39,060 nucleotides of DNA from Deltaproteobacteria bacterium (lineage in GTDB: Bacteria > Myxococcota_A > Polyangia > Haliangiales > Haliangiaceae), in the NCBI GenBank assembly GCA_005887925.1, contig VBLP01000240.1, positions 1-39,060 on the forward strand. Direction: 5' to 3'. Made by a program: the position numbers and the translations under genes. A model generated the notes under the pieces. It was given only the letters and a program-made list of their open reading frames with translations, did not search any database and was not told where the DNA came from. Below, piece after piece: positions 15,313-24,134 of this stretch; the first letter of the stretch is position 1, and each line of letters opens with the position of its first letter.

Positions 15313-16818
15313 CTATGCGCGCGGCCTGGGTGATGCGGGCGACTGGCCCGACCCGGGCGACTGGCTCGGCGCGGGCGGCTTGGCCGGCGAGGGTGCCTTG
15401 GTCGATCCAGGGGGCTGACCCGATGCCGGCTGGCCCGATGCCGGCTGGCCCGATGCCGGCTGGCCCGATGCCGGCTGGCCCGACGCCGGCTGGCCCGACG
15501 CCGGCTGGCCCGACGCCGGCTCCGACCCACCCGGCTGCGGCGGCCGGACCGGCGTGGGATAGCTCGCCACGCTGACGTTGCCGTCCTTGTCGATCGCCTG
15601 GACGCCGAACACCACATTGTCCTTGGACAGCGGCAACGAGTACCGCGTGACCAGGCCGACATCCTTGTGGTTCTGCCACAGCGGCGCCGTCGTGTCGCGC
15701 CACACGATGCGATAGCCGGCGAGGTCGGGCTCGGTGCTGGCGTCCCAGTGCAGCGTCGTGTCGTTCTCGAGCCTGGCGGTCTCGAGCTGGGCGCCGCGCG
15801 GCGCGGCCGGCGCCATCGCGAGCGCGGCGAGCGCCGCGGCGTTGACCCGCGCGACCTGGGCGATGTAGCCGAAGTCGACGAACTCCGGCAGATCGCCGTA
15901 CTGCACGCCACCCTCGACCCGCACGTTCTGATGCTGGTGGTGGTAGTTCTCCGCCGGCTCGGTGAACCGCACGGCGGCGTAGCCGGCGTTGAGGAACGGC
16001 GCGTGATCGCCGCCGCGCAGGTAGCGGTCGCGGCGCCAGACGAGGTCGACCCTCATGCCGGCGACATCGCGCTCGGCGTGCTCCTTGATGAAGCGCGCCA
16101 GCTCGCGGGTCGGCGTGTCGTTCTCGCCGCCGGTGCGGACCAGCGTGCGCAGCTCGTCGGACATCTCCTTGACGTCGGGCACGCCCTCGGCGAACAGCCG
16201 CACCCGCCCGCGGTCGACGCGGTGCGTCGAGCCCACCAGGCCCTGCTCCTCGCCGGCGACCGCCATGAACACCAGCGTCGCGTCGAAGTGCAGCCGGGAC
16301 ATCGCGCACGCCATCTCGATGACCGCCGCGGTGCCCGAGGCGTCGTCATCGGCGCCCGGCGCGTCGCTCTTGGGGTCGAGCACGTTCGACGGCATCGAGT
16401 CGTAGTGGCCGCTGACCACGTAGATGCGACCGGCCGACTCGGCCTGCTCGCCGGGAAGGGTGGCCACGACGTTGACGAGCTCGGTCGGCTGCGCGATCCG
16501 CCGGTTCGGCGGCGCGGTGAAGCTGTCGAGCTCCACCTTCAGCCGGCCCCCCGACTGCTGGGCGCAGGCGTCGAGCTGCGCCTTGATCCAGCGCCGCGCC
16601 GCCCCGATGCCACGGTCGTCGCTCTGGGTGTCCGACAGCGTGTGCCGGGTGCCGAAGCCAACGAGCTTTCGCACCGTCGCCTCGATCCGCTGCGGTGAGA
16701 TGCTGCGCAGCATGGCCTTGACGTCGGCCGGCGTCGACCGCTCGGGCGCTGCCTGGGCGAGCGGCTCGGGACCGAAGAGACACAGGCCGAGCGCCGCGAT
16801 CCATCGGATGGTCGTCAT
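15313..16818 (-). CDS. Secreted M28-family metallopeptidase with FN3-like and PASGQ tail, internal deletion
   Basis: This 501-residue protein has a signal peptide (MTTIRWIAALGLCLFGPEPL, then AQAA). The M28 zinc aminopeptidase fold is recognised by His138 in VVSGHYDSMP, bridging Asp157 in PGADDDASGTAA, Glu190/191 in AVAGEEQGLVGSTH and the later NYHHQHQNVRVEGG. In M28 enzymes a segment with a zinc-binding Asp (LDMVG-type) follows EEQGL..GS. Here VGSTHR at residue 200 runs straight into VDRGRVRLFAEGVPD, so about 30-40 residues including that ligand seem to be missing in frame. The enzyme is probably impaired. Residues about 350-440 resemble an FN3 module (TLHWDASTEPDLAGYRIVWR). Seven PASGQ repeats and a Pro/Ser-rich tail close the protein. 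Confidence 0.8.
   Translation of the reverse strand: MTTIRWIAALGLCLFGPEPLAQAAPERSTPADVKAMLRSISPQRIEATVRKLVGFGTRHTLSDTQSDDRGIGAARRWIKAQLDACAQQSGGRLKVELDSFTAPPNRRIAQPTELVNVVATLPGEQAESAGRIYVVSGHYDSMPSNVLDPKSDAPGADDDASGTAAVIEMACAMSRLHFDATLVFMAVAGEEQGLVGSTHRVDRGRVRLFAEGVPDVKEMSDELRTLVRTGGENDTPTRELARFIKEHAERDVAGMRVDLVWRRDRYLRGGDHAPFLNAGYAAVRFTEPAENYHHQHQNVRVEGGVQYGDLPEFVDFGYIAQVARVNAAALAALAMAPAAPRGAQLETARLENDTTLHWDASTEPDLAGYRIVWRDTTAPLWQNHKDVGLVTRYSLPLSKDNVVFGVQAIDKDGNVSVASYPTPVRPPQPGGSEPASGQPASGQPASGQPASGQPASGQPASGQPASGQPPGSTKAPSPAKPPAPSQSPGSGQSPASPRPRA
15421..15530. repeat. 15-bp tandem repeat coding PASGQ
   Basis: About seven head-to-tail copies of ccggctggcccgatg on the plus strand encode (PASGQ)7 near the C-terminus of the M28 protein. 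Copies nearer the protein C-terminus carry gat and the others gac, so the array has expanded in two blocks. The length is divisible by three, so copy-number change would not break the frame. It is probably a flexible linker or cell-wall spacer. Confidence 0.85.
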
Positions 16819-16882
16819 CGCGCGGATGATGGTACAGACCGCGTAGGCCGTCCAGCGCCAGCGGCCCGCCAGCGAACCGCGC

Positions 16883-17863
16883 CTACAGGTTGCTGCAGGC
16901 GCCGGAATACGCCGCGCAGCACGCGGTGCCCGTGCAGGCCGAATTCAGCATCGTATTCATGATCGCGCCGGTGTTGGTGAACGAGGCCAGGTGATCGACC
17001 CCGACGTCGAGCTGCGCCTTGAGCGCCGTGGCGGTGTTGAACTTGCACTGATCGCCGCCGACCATGGTGTCCGCGCTGCCGCCCGAGATCGTGAAGAACC
17101 GGACGCCCGGTCGCCGCTCCGGCTCGCGGCGAAAGCCGACCGAGGCGCTGGTGCCGGTCCGGGGGTTCGACGCGCCGGCCGCGCCGTCGGGCCAGAATCC
17201 GAAGATGTTCGAATCGAAGACATTCTGGCTGCCGCAGGTCGGAAACGCCGGGTTGGCAAACCCGACCTGGAGGCAGCTCGACAGTCCCTTGAGGCCGCCC
17301 GCGACATTGACGAAGCTGTCGATGCTGCCCCACAGGCCGCCGAACGTGATGCCGTGGATCGCGACCGTCACACCCATGGAATGGCCCAGGATGTGAACCT
17401 TGGACTTTCCGGTGTAGGCCTTCACCGCCGTGATGAAGTCCCGGATCCGCGCTGCCTTGGCGCTCGTGTGGTAGTTGAGCTGCTGCGCGGCCTGCTCGCT
17501 CGGCGACAGCCACGTGATGCCGAACAGCTCGCAGTCGCTGTAGCCCGCGGCCCGGAGCGTGTCGTAGACCGAGGGCACGCCGGTGGTCGACGGCTTGGCG
17601 AAGAACGTCGCGTTCACGCTGTTGCCGTGGACGAAGATCACCGGCGTCCGGGTCGCCACGCAGGTGCCGCCGCCGAACCCGCCGTCGGGCGCGTTGGACG
17701 GCGCGAAGCCGCCGGCGAACTGGTTGCTCGGGCCGTTGTAGATCACGCCCTGTGCGGCGGTGGACTCGGGAGAGCCCGGCGCGGCCTCGATGCCCTCCGC
17801 GCATCCGGCGACCACGATCAGGGCGAGCATCCATGGCAGTCGAGGTGGTAGCGATCGCGGCAT
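16883..17863 (-). CDS. Lipase-like alpha/beta hydrolase lipoprotein
   Basis: This 326-residue protein has a lipoprotein signal (WMLALIVVAGCAEG, Cys21). Oxyanion-hole region residues are in VIFVHGNSVNA (HG at 79-80) and the nucleophile Ser162 is in the elbow ILGHSMGVTVA. FITAVKAYTGKSKVHILGHS is the typical approach to the elbow in class-2-type bacterial lipases. His in VDHLASFTNTGAIMN, near residue 300, is the likely catalytic base, with an Asp from the VFDSNIFGFWPDG or GGSADTMVGGDQ region. Several Cys (CLQ, PTCGSQ, ACTGTACCAAYSGACSNL) suggest disulfides and an extracytoplasmic site. Expected action: ester hydrolysis of lipids at the cell surface. It is upstream of the M28 gene on the same strand but 64 nt apart. 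Confidence 0.85.
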   Translation of the reverse strand: MPRSLPPRLPWMLALIVVAGCAEGIEAAPGSPESTAAQGVIYNGPSNQFAGGFAPSNAPDGGFGGGTCVATRTPVIFVHGNSVNATFFAKPSTTGVPSVYDTLRAAGYSDCELFGITWLSPSEQAAQQLNYHTSAKAARIRDFITAVKAYTGKSKVHILGHSMGVTVAIHGITFGGLWGSIDSFVNVAGGLKGLSSCLQVGFANPAFPTCGSQNVFDSNIFGFWPDGAAGASNPRTGTSASVGFRREPERRPGVRFFTISGGSADTMVGGDQCKFNTATALKAQLDVGVDHLASFTNTGAIMNTMLNSACTGTACCAAYSGACSNL

Positions 17864-18316
17864 CGCGGAGCCACACTACCATCAGATCGCTGTGCGGGCG
17901 CGCCGGCGTGACTCGCTCCGGCCGGGGCGGTCGGCCTCACCGTGACTCTGGCATCACTCCCGGGGCTCGCGAGCGTCACCGCGGCACGCGCGCCTGCGGC
18001 GGCGCCCCTCACTGCCGATGTTCACGCTGGCGTTCGGGACCGGCGCGCCGGTGGCGTCGACCACCATGCCCGCGATCGCCGCGCGCGGAGCGGGAGCACC
18101 AGCCCGCCGCGCGGGTGGACCCCGTCGTGCTCGAACACCAGATCCGTGGCATCCGTGAACGCCCGCGACGCCGCGTACACCACGTGCGTCGAGTCGGGCC
18201 AGCCATGAGGTTGCAGGCATCCTCGTGCGTGCCTTTACTTGGACTCGCTCTTCCAGTACCTTCTACCAGGGGTTCGAACAGGCTCGACATCGTCGAGGTG
18301 CGCGAGACAACCATTT
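17864..18316. other. Gene-poor stretch with a degraded carboxypeptidase-regulatory-like fragment
   Basis: About 450 bases without an intact gene. On the minus strand between about 18210 and 18000 a broken reading frame is visible: VYAASRAFTDATDLVFEHDG and HPRGGLVLPL in one frame, then IAGMVVDATGAPVPNASVNI in another. The second piece matches the start of a carboxypeptidase-regulatory-like beta-sandwich. It is probably a relic of a larger surface protein. Nothing convincing is seen at 17870-17990. Confidence 0.4.
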
Positions 18317-18349
18317 GAAACTGGAGACAGTTTCCCCATTTCTTATACT
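18317..18349 (+). promoter_or_regulatory. Promoter with operator-like inverted repeat
   Basis: A perfect inverted repeat GAAACTG-GAGA-CAGTTTC spans 18317-18334. A strong -10 box TATACT lies at 18344-18349, so the repeat covers the place where the -35 would sit. AGGAGG then precedes ATG 18389 at a good distance. The layout implies a repressed or activator-dependent promoter for the two following genes. The area is markedly more AT-rich than its flanks. Confidence 0.6.
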
Positions 18350-18388
18350 AAGGGACTGCATCGATACGCATGACCAGGAGGACGTGAA

Positions 18389-18886
18389 ATGGCCAGCTTG
18401 TTCGACCTCGCACAAGGCCTTCTCGATGAGCTCAGAGCGGTGGCAACATCGCTCGCGACTCTCACGGATGTGACCCGGCAACAGCGCCAAGGTGCCAGAT
18501 TGACATTCATGAGCAATGTGTCATTGGCCGCCAACAAATCGCACGACACGGGGACGGCACAGAACGTCGACGGGTATCGCGAGATCAATCTTTGGGTGCT
18601 GGCCCAACATCCGAACCGCAAGGCGATGGATCACGTTCAGGTTGAAATTGTGTTCGAAGTTCCGGAGATGGGAGCGACAGGATTGGCCGTGTTTCCCTCG
18701 CCGCCTACGCCTAACGCCCGTGGCGTGATCCCGACGGCGATAAGCGCGGACAGCGGACCGGCGATTGGTGGATATGGCAGTTTTGTTCTGCGGGCGCCGA
18801 TCATCGGGCCCAAGGCGCGCGTCATCGTCGTCAATCCCGGTCCTGAGACGTACTCGTTTACTGTGGTTGCTTATCTCACGAACTGA
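18389..18886 (+). CDS. Unknown 165-residue beta-rich protein
   Basis: Supported by AGGAGG upstream and a clean frame. The N-terminal 35 residues form an amphipathic helix (LFDLAQGLLDELRAVATSLA). The rest alternates in short beta strands with Gly/Pro turns: YREINLWVLAQHPNRK, HVQVEIVFEVPEM, YGSFVLRAPIIGPKARVIVV and ETYSFTVVAYLTN. This suggests a jelly-roll or other beta-sandwich. There is no signal peptide and no Cys. The family is not recognised. The stop lies 9 nt before the next gene, which has its own GAGG, so the two form an operon behind one operator-controlled promoter. Possible roles: a binding or virion-like structural subunit, or the partner or substrate of the protease-like protein downstream. 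Confidence 0.7.
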   Translation: MASLFDLAQGLLDELRAVATSLATLTDVTRQQRQGARLTFMSNVSLAANKSHDTGTAQNVDGYREINLWVLAQHPNRKAMDHVQVEIVFEVPEMGATGLAVFPSPPTPNARGVIPTAISADSGPAIGGYGSFVLRAPIIGPKARVIVVNPGPETYSFTVVAYLTN

Positions 18887-18895
18887 CGAGGATCA

Positions 18896-20690
18896 ATGAT
18901 CTACGTGCAGCGTTCATTCGTCTACGGGCCATACACGCAGGTCTTGTTCGACACCCCGAACTGCGCCGACGATGTGCTGTTTCTTCTGGGCGATTCCGGC
19001 ATCGACATCTCCCCGAGTGAATTCTCTGCACGTGACGGTGCGGACCTGCGAATACGGCTCACGATCGCGCTGCCGGGGGCGGACATCGATCCCGCTGAGC
19101 CCGCCGCCAAGATCGCCGCCATGGGACATCATGGGCTTCGATCCCGTCACGCAGAGCTGGCAGTACTGGGATACTGTTGGCGCGCAGAACGTTTCGAACA
19201 CGAGTCCTGCGCAAACATTTCCTCCCGCCTCCCTGGTCCCCGCGTCGACATTCTCCAGAGACCTGTTCGGGGACAACGTATTCTGGGTCGTTTACGATAC
19301 CAATGTTCGTACCAACGACGCCGGACAGACCAAGTACCGGACGAGAGGCTTCGATGCTGCCGGCAATGCTACCAAGGTCTGCATCACCGCGACGACGACC
19401 CTCTACCACGAGTTCGCTCACATAGTGAGTCTCATCCTCGGCTGGAGCGATGCATCCGATCCGACGGGAGAGCGTCACGCACGTGAAGAAGAGAACCTGT
19501 ACCGGACGCTCGGCAAGGTGGCTCGGCGGGACCCGGATCGGACAGTGGCTGTGGAGCTCGGCCAGGCCGATCTCTGCATTCTTCAGCCTTCCATGCCGCC
19601 GCCAGAGCCGCCCCCGTCACAATCCCCGGACCGAGGTGGATCGTGTCTTATCGCCACGGCAGCTTGCGATGGTGAAGCCTCGGCAGAGGTGATAGATCTC
19701 CGTCGAATCCGTGACGCACTCTTGCGCGGGACCGCGGTTGGGCTCGACTTCTTTGACCATCTGTTCTGGGAGTATTATGCCTTCAGCCCAGCAGTCGTGC
19801 GCGCAATGGGAACCGATCGGAGCTCGGTCCGCGACCACGTTGTCAGGCCGTATCTTCAAACGCTTCTGTTGATCGAACGCTCGTGCCGCGGCGAGGATAC
19901 GGACGGGGCGCTGCGCAACTGGCTCGAGGATTCGGACCCAAGCATCGCGCTCAAACTCGAAGCAGTCGTTCGTCAGCGGAAGCTGGCGACCGTCGAGATT
20001 TCCGCACATCTTCCGTGCGTAGAGTGGGCCGTCCTGGATCCACTACGCCTCGCCGCCGAGCTCGTTCGGCGCGCGAATGATGGTCCAGGTGCGGCTCGCT
20101 GGTTTCGTACCAACGTTGCGAAATGGGCGGTGAACATGCCGATAACCAACTTCTGGGCCGAGGCATCGCCAGAGCGGATTACTGAAGCGGAGCGGGCGCT
20201 GCGAGCGCACTTGCTTGAAGACGACACACAGCTGGAACAGTTTCGTTTGCGCGTGCGTGCCGGCCGGACAGTGCCCTTGTTCGCAGAACGTCGGCGGGGA
20301 GAGCTTTCGATTCTACGAGCCACTTGCGCGCGTCGTCGTCGAGTCGAGCACCTCGAAGTGACGCTACTCAACACCTCCGAGCGAGATTGCTACGTCGTCG
20401 ATTGCTGGCGCGCCGATCCTCTCGTCGCGGCGCATGTGCTGCTCGGCCTGCACCCGCAAGACGAGGGCTCGCTGCAATCGCTCCAGTTCGTCGCAGTGCC
20501 TGCAGGAGCTCAGGTCCGGATGCGTGGTGAATGTCCGCCCGCGACCGCGCGCAGCGCGATGCCGATATCGCTACGTGTGAATTGGTTGGATGCTCCATGG
20601 TACCCTGATCCTCGCGAGGGCTGCAGTCAGGCTGCGAGAATCCAGGCCTGCATCGCAGGACAGGCGGCAACACTGCTTCGGTACGACTGA
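18896..20690 (+). CDS. Putative HEFAH metallopeptidase with CFI-box domain (frame change near 19120)
   Basis: ATG 18896 opens a protein-like frame of about 78 residues (MIYVQRSFVYGPYTQVLFDT ... RIRLTIALPGADIDPAEPAA). At about 19110-19131 the coding quality moves to another frame: IMGFDPVTQSWQYWDTVGAQ, FGDNVFWVVYDTNVRTNDAG and TLYHEFAHIVSLILGW. The HEFAH motif fits a zinc-metallopeptidase HExxH, with a candidate third ligand in EEEN about 27 residues later. Next comes a CFI-box-like domain (GSCLIATAACDGEASAEVID, LRRIRDALL, YYAFSPAVVRAMG). A long C-terminal region of unknown fold ends in a possible beta-sandwich. This is either one gene with a one-base lesion or two overlapping genes, the second starting at ATG 19131 (519 residues). 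No signal peptide is seen. The peptidase role is inferred from the motif only. Confidence 0.65.
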
Positions 20691-20838
20691 GCCTCCCGGG
20701 TTTCGCTCCATCCAGGACGGCACCTCCACGGGCACACACCGCCTGGATGAGGCCAGGAGCGCGCTGATGGCGCGTGTCGATCGGATTTTGCCGGCGGTGA
20801 TGCGAACCGCAGCATGGCGCTCGTGCCATCGTCGCGCG
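20691..20838. other. Short intergenic region before the S41 lipoprotein
   Basis: The open frame of the S41 protein extends upstream through this stretch, but the composition is not protein-like and a lipoprotein signal begins at 20839. No clear promoter hexamers or ribosome-binding site are seen. Confidence 0.35.
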
Positions 20839-23523
20839 ATGCGTTGTCAGATCCTGCTGTGGGTGACGTTCCTGGCGAGCTTCGGATGCGGTGCTCCGCC
20901 GGCGCGGCCGGCGCCCCCCGCGGCGCCTCCGGTCGCGGCGCCCGCGGTGACGCCCGCGGCCGAGCTCGCTTCCGATGTCGAGGACTTCGAGAACGCGCCC
21001 GTGGGCGGCGTACCACCGGGCTGGACGATCGCGGCCGGCGCGAAGGACGCCGTGTTCGCGGCGACGCGGGATGGTGCCGGCGCGGTGCTCCAGATCGCCA
21101 CCGCCGCCGGCGGCAGTGGGGCGATCCGGCGGCCGATCGCCGTCGCGCGCTATCGCGGCAAGCGCGTCGAGATCACCGCGCGCGGCAGCTGCAAGCGGGA
21201 GAACCTGCGCGGTCGCGCCATCGTCGGCGTGGACGTCGAGCGGCCGGGCGCGCGCGGCTATGACGACCGGGTGCGCACCGCCACGATCGATGTGCCGGAC
21301 TGGAAGGACTACCGCGCGATCGTCGATATCGCTCGCGATGCGACCGGGCTGGCGCTCGTGGTCGAGGCCAGCGGGCCGTCGACAGCGCAGATCGACGACA
21401 TCCGGCTGCGCGTGATCGGCGATGCCGGGGCCGGCGACGAGCCGCCGCGCGCGCTCGCCGGCCGCGGGCTCGACAACGTGGTCGCGTTCGCGCGGCTCTA
21501 CGGGATCGTTCGCTACTTCCATCCCGGCGACGAGGCAGCGGCGCTCGACGACGCAGCGTGGGAGCGCTTCGTGATCCGCGGGGTCCGCGCGGTCGAGCGC
21601 GCGCCCGACGCCGCGGCGCTCAAGGCCCGGCTCGAGGAGCTGTTGGCGCCGGTCGCGCCCGCGGTCGTGATCCGGCGCGAGGGCGAGCCAGCTCCCGCGG
21701 TCGCCGCGGTCGAGCGCCCGGCGCTGCACTGGAACCACCGCGGGCTCGGCATGTTGAAGGAATACGAGTACGAGAGCACGCGCGGGACCGACGATGGACG
21801 CGCCATCGCGACGATCACCACGTCGATCGATCCCGCGCTGGTCCGCGGCAAGGAGCTCCAGGTGACGCTGCGCGGCCACGGCAAGATCACCGGCGACGGT
21901 GCCGATGCCGGGCTCTGGATCGCCGAGCGAAGGCGGCCTGAAGGGGACGGGGGCTTCCACAGCGAGCCCCAGATGCAGCCACCGCTGGGCGCGACCTGGA
22001 CCACGATCTCGGTCGCCGGCAAGATCTCCGGCGATGCAGCAGCCATCCAGCTCGGCGTCCAGGTGATCCGGAACGCCGACGTATGGCTCGAGGCGCCGGT
22101 GGTGACGGCCGATGGTCGGCCCGTCGCGATCGCCGGCTGGGGCGTGCCGGGGGAACTCGCGGGTGCGTGGACGCGCATCGGCACGGGTTTCACCGTCGCG
22201 GTCGGCGGCAGTGGATGCGACAGGCTCCGGACCTGCTTGCACGCGAGCCCGACGCGGGCGGCATCGCCCGATCGCCAGCCCTGGACCGGCGCGCTCGGCG
22301 GCGGCGTCGTTGCCGCGGTGCCACTCGAGCTAGCCACCAGAGACGGCAAGACCGTGCCGGCTGCCACCGCGTCGCTGCCACCGTCGGACGCGCTGCCGCC
22401 CCTGGCGAGCGATCGCGCGACGCGCCTGGCAGCCGTGATCATCGCCTGGAACATCTTCGAGCACTTCTATCCGTACTTCGATGTGGTCGGTACCGATGCG
22501 ACGCTGCGCCGGCTGGTCCACGACCTCCGCGATGGTCACGGCACCGTCGCGCACCCCGGCGAGGACCTGTCGGCGAGCGCACCGTGGCTGTGGGAGCCAG
22601 TCGCGGGCAAGCTGGTGATCACGCAGGTGTCCGAGCACTGCACGTGCGATCTGCGGCCGGGTGACGCGGTGACCGCGATCGACGGTGCACCGACGGAGGC
22701 GGCGTTCGCCGCCGCCAGCGCGCTGATGTCGGCGGCCACCGAGCAGCACATGACCGACAAGGTCCTGCGCAGGCTACGCAGTGGGCCCGAGGGCAGCCGG
22801 CGCAGGCTCACGGTCGAGCGCGCCGGTGTCGCGCACGAGGTCGAGGCCACGCTGGTCGTATCCACCGCGGCGCTGGTCGAGAAGCGACCGGACAGCGGCG
22901 ACGAGATCGCTCCCGGGATCCGGTACGTCAATCTCGACAAGGCCACCCGGGAGCAATGGGAGAAGATCCTGCCGGATCTCGCGGCCGCGCAGGCGGTCGT
23001 CTGCGACATGCGAGGCTATCCCGCCTTCTCGCTCGTTGCTCCGCTGGCCCACTTCACCAGGACGCCGGTGCGCAGCGCGCAGTGGCAGATGCCCACTCCG
23101 GTCCGCCCGGACCGGGAAGACCTGACGTTCTACGAGGAAGGATGGACGATCCAGCCCGCCGAGCCATACGTCCGCAACGTGGTGTTTCTCACCGATGGCC
23201 GGGCAGTCAGCGCCGCCGAGACCTTCATGGGGATCGTCGAGGCGTACAAGCTCGGTCCGATCGTGGGCAGTCCGACAGCGGGCATCAATGGCAATGTCAA
23301 TCCATTCAACCTCCCGGGCGGATACAGGGTGTGGTGGACCGGCCTCCAGACCCTGAAGCAGGATGGCAGTCGCCATCACGGGATCGGGATCCTGCCGACC
23401 GTTCCGGCGACCCGGACGCTGGCCGGTGTGGCAGCGGGGCGCGATGAGGTGCTCGAGAAGGCGATCGAGGTGGCGCAGCAGCGGATCAAGGCGGCGCCGA
23501 AGAACAGCAAGGGCCGCAGGTAG
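20839..23523 (+). CDS. S41-family peptidase lipoprotein
   Basis: This 894-residue protein starts at ATG 20839 with MRCQILLWVTFLASFGCGAP. Cys17 is the probable lipidation site, followed by a Pro/Ala-rich linker. Residues about 45-200 and 300-440 are beta-rich, carbohydrate-binding-like domains (FENAPVGGVPPGWTIAAGAK; KELQVTLRGHGKITGDGADA). LDNVVAFARLYGIVRYFHPG and IIAWNIFEHFYPYFDVVG are typical S41 N-terminal segments. A PDZ-like piece follows (CDLRPGDAVTAIDGAPTEAA). The protease core has IRYVNLDKATREQW, VVCDMRGYPAF and VVFLTDGRAVSAAETFMGIV with the nucleophile Ser791, then GPIVGSPTAGINGNVN. It probably degrades proteins in the periplasm or at the cell surface. The frame is intact, in contrast to the S41 remnant at the left edge. 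Confidence 0.85.
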   Translation: MRCQILLWVTFLASFGCGAPPARPAPPAAPPVAAPAVTPAAELASDVEDFENAPVGGVPPGWTIAAGAKDAVFAATRDGAGAVLQIATAAGGSGAIRRPIAVARYRGKRVEITARGSCKRENLRGRAIVGVDVERPGARGYDDRVRTATIDVPDWKDYRAIVDIARDATGLALVVEASGPSTAQIDDIRLRVIGDAGAGDEPPRALAGRGLDNVVAFARLYGIVRYFHPGDEAAALDDAAWERFVIRGVRAVERAPDAAALKARLEELLAPVAPAVVIRREGEPAPAVAAVERPALHWNHRGLGMLKEYEYESTRGTDDGRAIATITTSIDPALVRGKELQVTLRGHGKITGDGADAGLWIAERRRPEGDGGFHSEPQMQPPLGATWTTISVAGKISGDAAAIQLGVQVIRNADVWLEAPVVTADGRPVAIAGWGVPGELAGAWTRIGTGFTVAVGGSGCDRLRTCLHASPTRAASPDRQPWTGALGGGVVAAVPLELATRDGKTVPAATASLPPSDALPPLASDRATRLAAVIIAWNIFEHFYPYFDVVGTDATLRRLVHDLRDGHGTVAHPGEDLSASAPWLWEPVAGKLVITQVSEHCTCDLRPGDAVTAIDGAPTEAAFAAASALMSAATEQHMTDKVLRRLRSGPEGSRRRLTVERAGVAHEVEATLVVSTAALVEKRPDSGDEIAPGIRYVNLDKATREQWEKILPDLAAAQAVVCDMRGYPAFSLVAPLAHFTRTPVRSAQWQMPTPVRPDREDLTFYEEGWTIQPAEPYVRNVVFLTDGRAVSAAETFMGIVEAYKLGPIVGSPTAGINGNVNPFNLPGGYRVWWTGLQTLKQDGSRHHGIGILPTVPATRTLAGVAAGRDEVLEKAIEVAQQRIKAAPKNSKGRR

Positions 23524-23732
23524 ACCGCGGTCGGGGCACCGGGTCGGTCGGGTCACGGAGCCGCCGCCGGGCGCTCGGCGGCGAGCAAGCCGGCGGCGCG
23601 CAGGTAGCACACCAGCACGGGCGCGTATGGCCCATGCAGTCGCCCGGTCCGACAGGTCGGTCACGAAGATGTTCGCCGATGGATGCGTCATCCCGCGATC
23701 GCGCTGGCGATGCCTCCGGTCCGGACAAGCGC
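23524..23732. other. Intergenic region with a possible minus-strand gene scrap
   Basis: About 210 bases. On the minus strand, MTHPSANIFVTDLSDR (from 23691) and, in another frame, GPYAPVLVCYLRAAGLLAAE with a stop near 23554 look weakly coding. They could be the two ends of a tiny frameshifted remnant. No function can be assigned. No terminator is obvious after the S41 gene. Confidence 0.25.
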
Positions 23733-24119
23733 TCAGCAGGCCTGTTCGGCGAACTGGCGGCGGAGCCGCGCGAGGGCGGCACGAAGCAGCCGCTCGGCGG
23801 CTCTGGCATCGTGCAGGTGCAGCTCCGACGTCATGTCATCGAACGACTCGCCTTTGAGCCATGCGGCCAGTACCGCGAGCTGATCGCCTGCGAGGGTCTC
23901 GCGCGCGAATTCGAGGATCCGCTGCGCGGTCTCCTTCGTGGTGATGTGCGGACGGCTCGACGGCTCATCGCCGTCGAGCGGCAATGCATCGGCGAGCGTG
24001 TTGACGAGCTGCTTGAGGCTCGCGCCACTCTCGTTCCGTGCGCCGAGCTTCGCCGAGATGTAATTGCGCACCACATTGACGGTCACGATCGTCAGCAGGT
24101 GAAACCTCCAGTCCAATCG
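23733..24119 (-). pseudogene. ECF-like sigma factor remnant, N-terminus missing
   Basis: On the minus strand LDWRFHLLTIVTVNVVRNYI and SAKLGARNESGASLKQLVNT resemble the end of sigma region 2 and the linker of a small sigma-70 family factor. LAVLAAWLKGESFDDMTSEL with AAERLLRAALARLRRQFAEQ resembles region 4, the -35-reading helix-turn-helix. The front part of region 2 (DNA melting) is absent. The sequence upstream is the oppositely oriented kinase gene, which starts at 24135. The factor was therefore cut at this junction, apparently by a rearrangement that brought the kinase gene in. No start codon with a ribosome-binding site is visible, so it is probably not expressed as a working sigma factor. 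Confidence 0.5.
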
Positions 24120-24134
24120 AGGAGCGCATCCGAC

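Noticed and set aside
15421-15530. CRISPR or intergenic microsatellite
   Set aside because: The 15-bp units translate to PASGQ in the frame of the M28 protein, so it is a coding tandem repeat.
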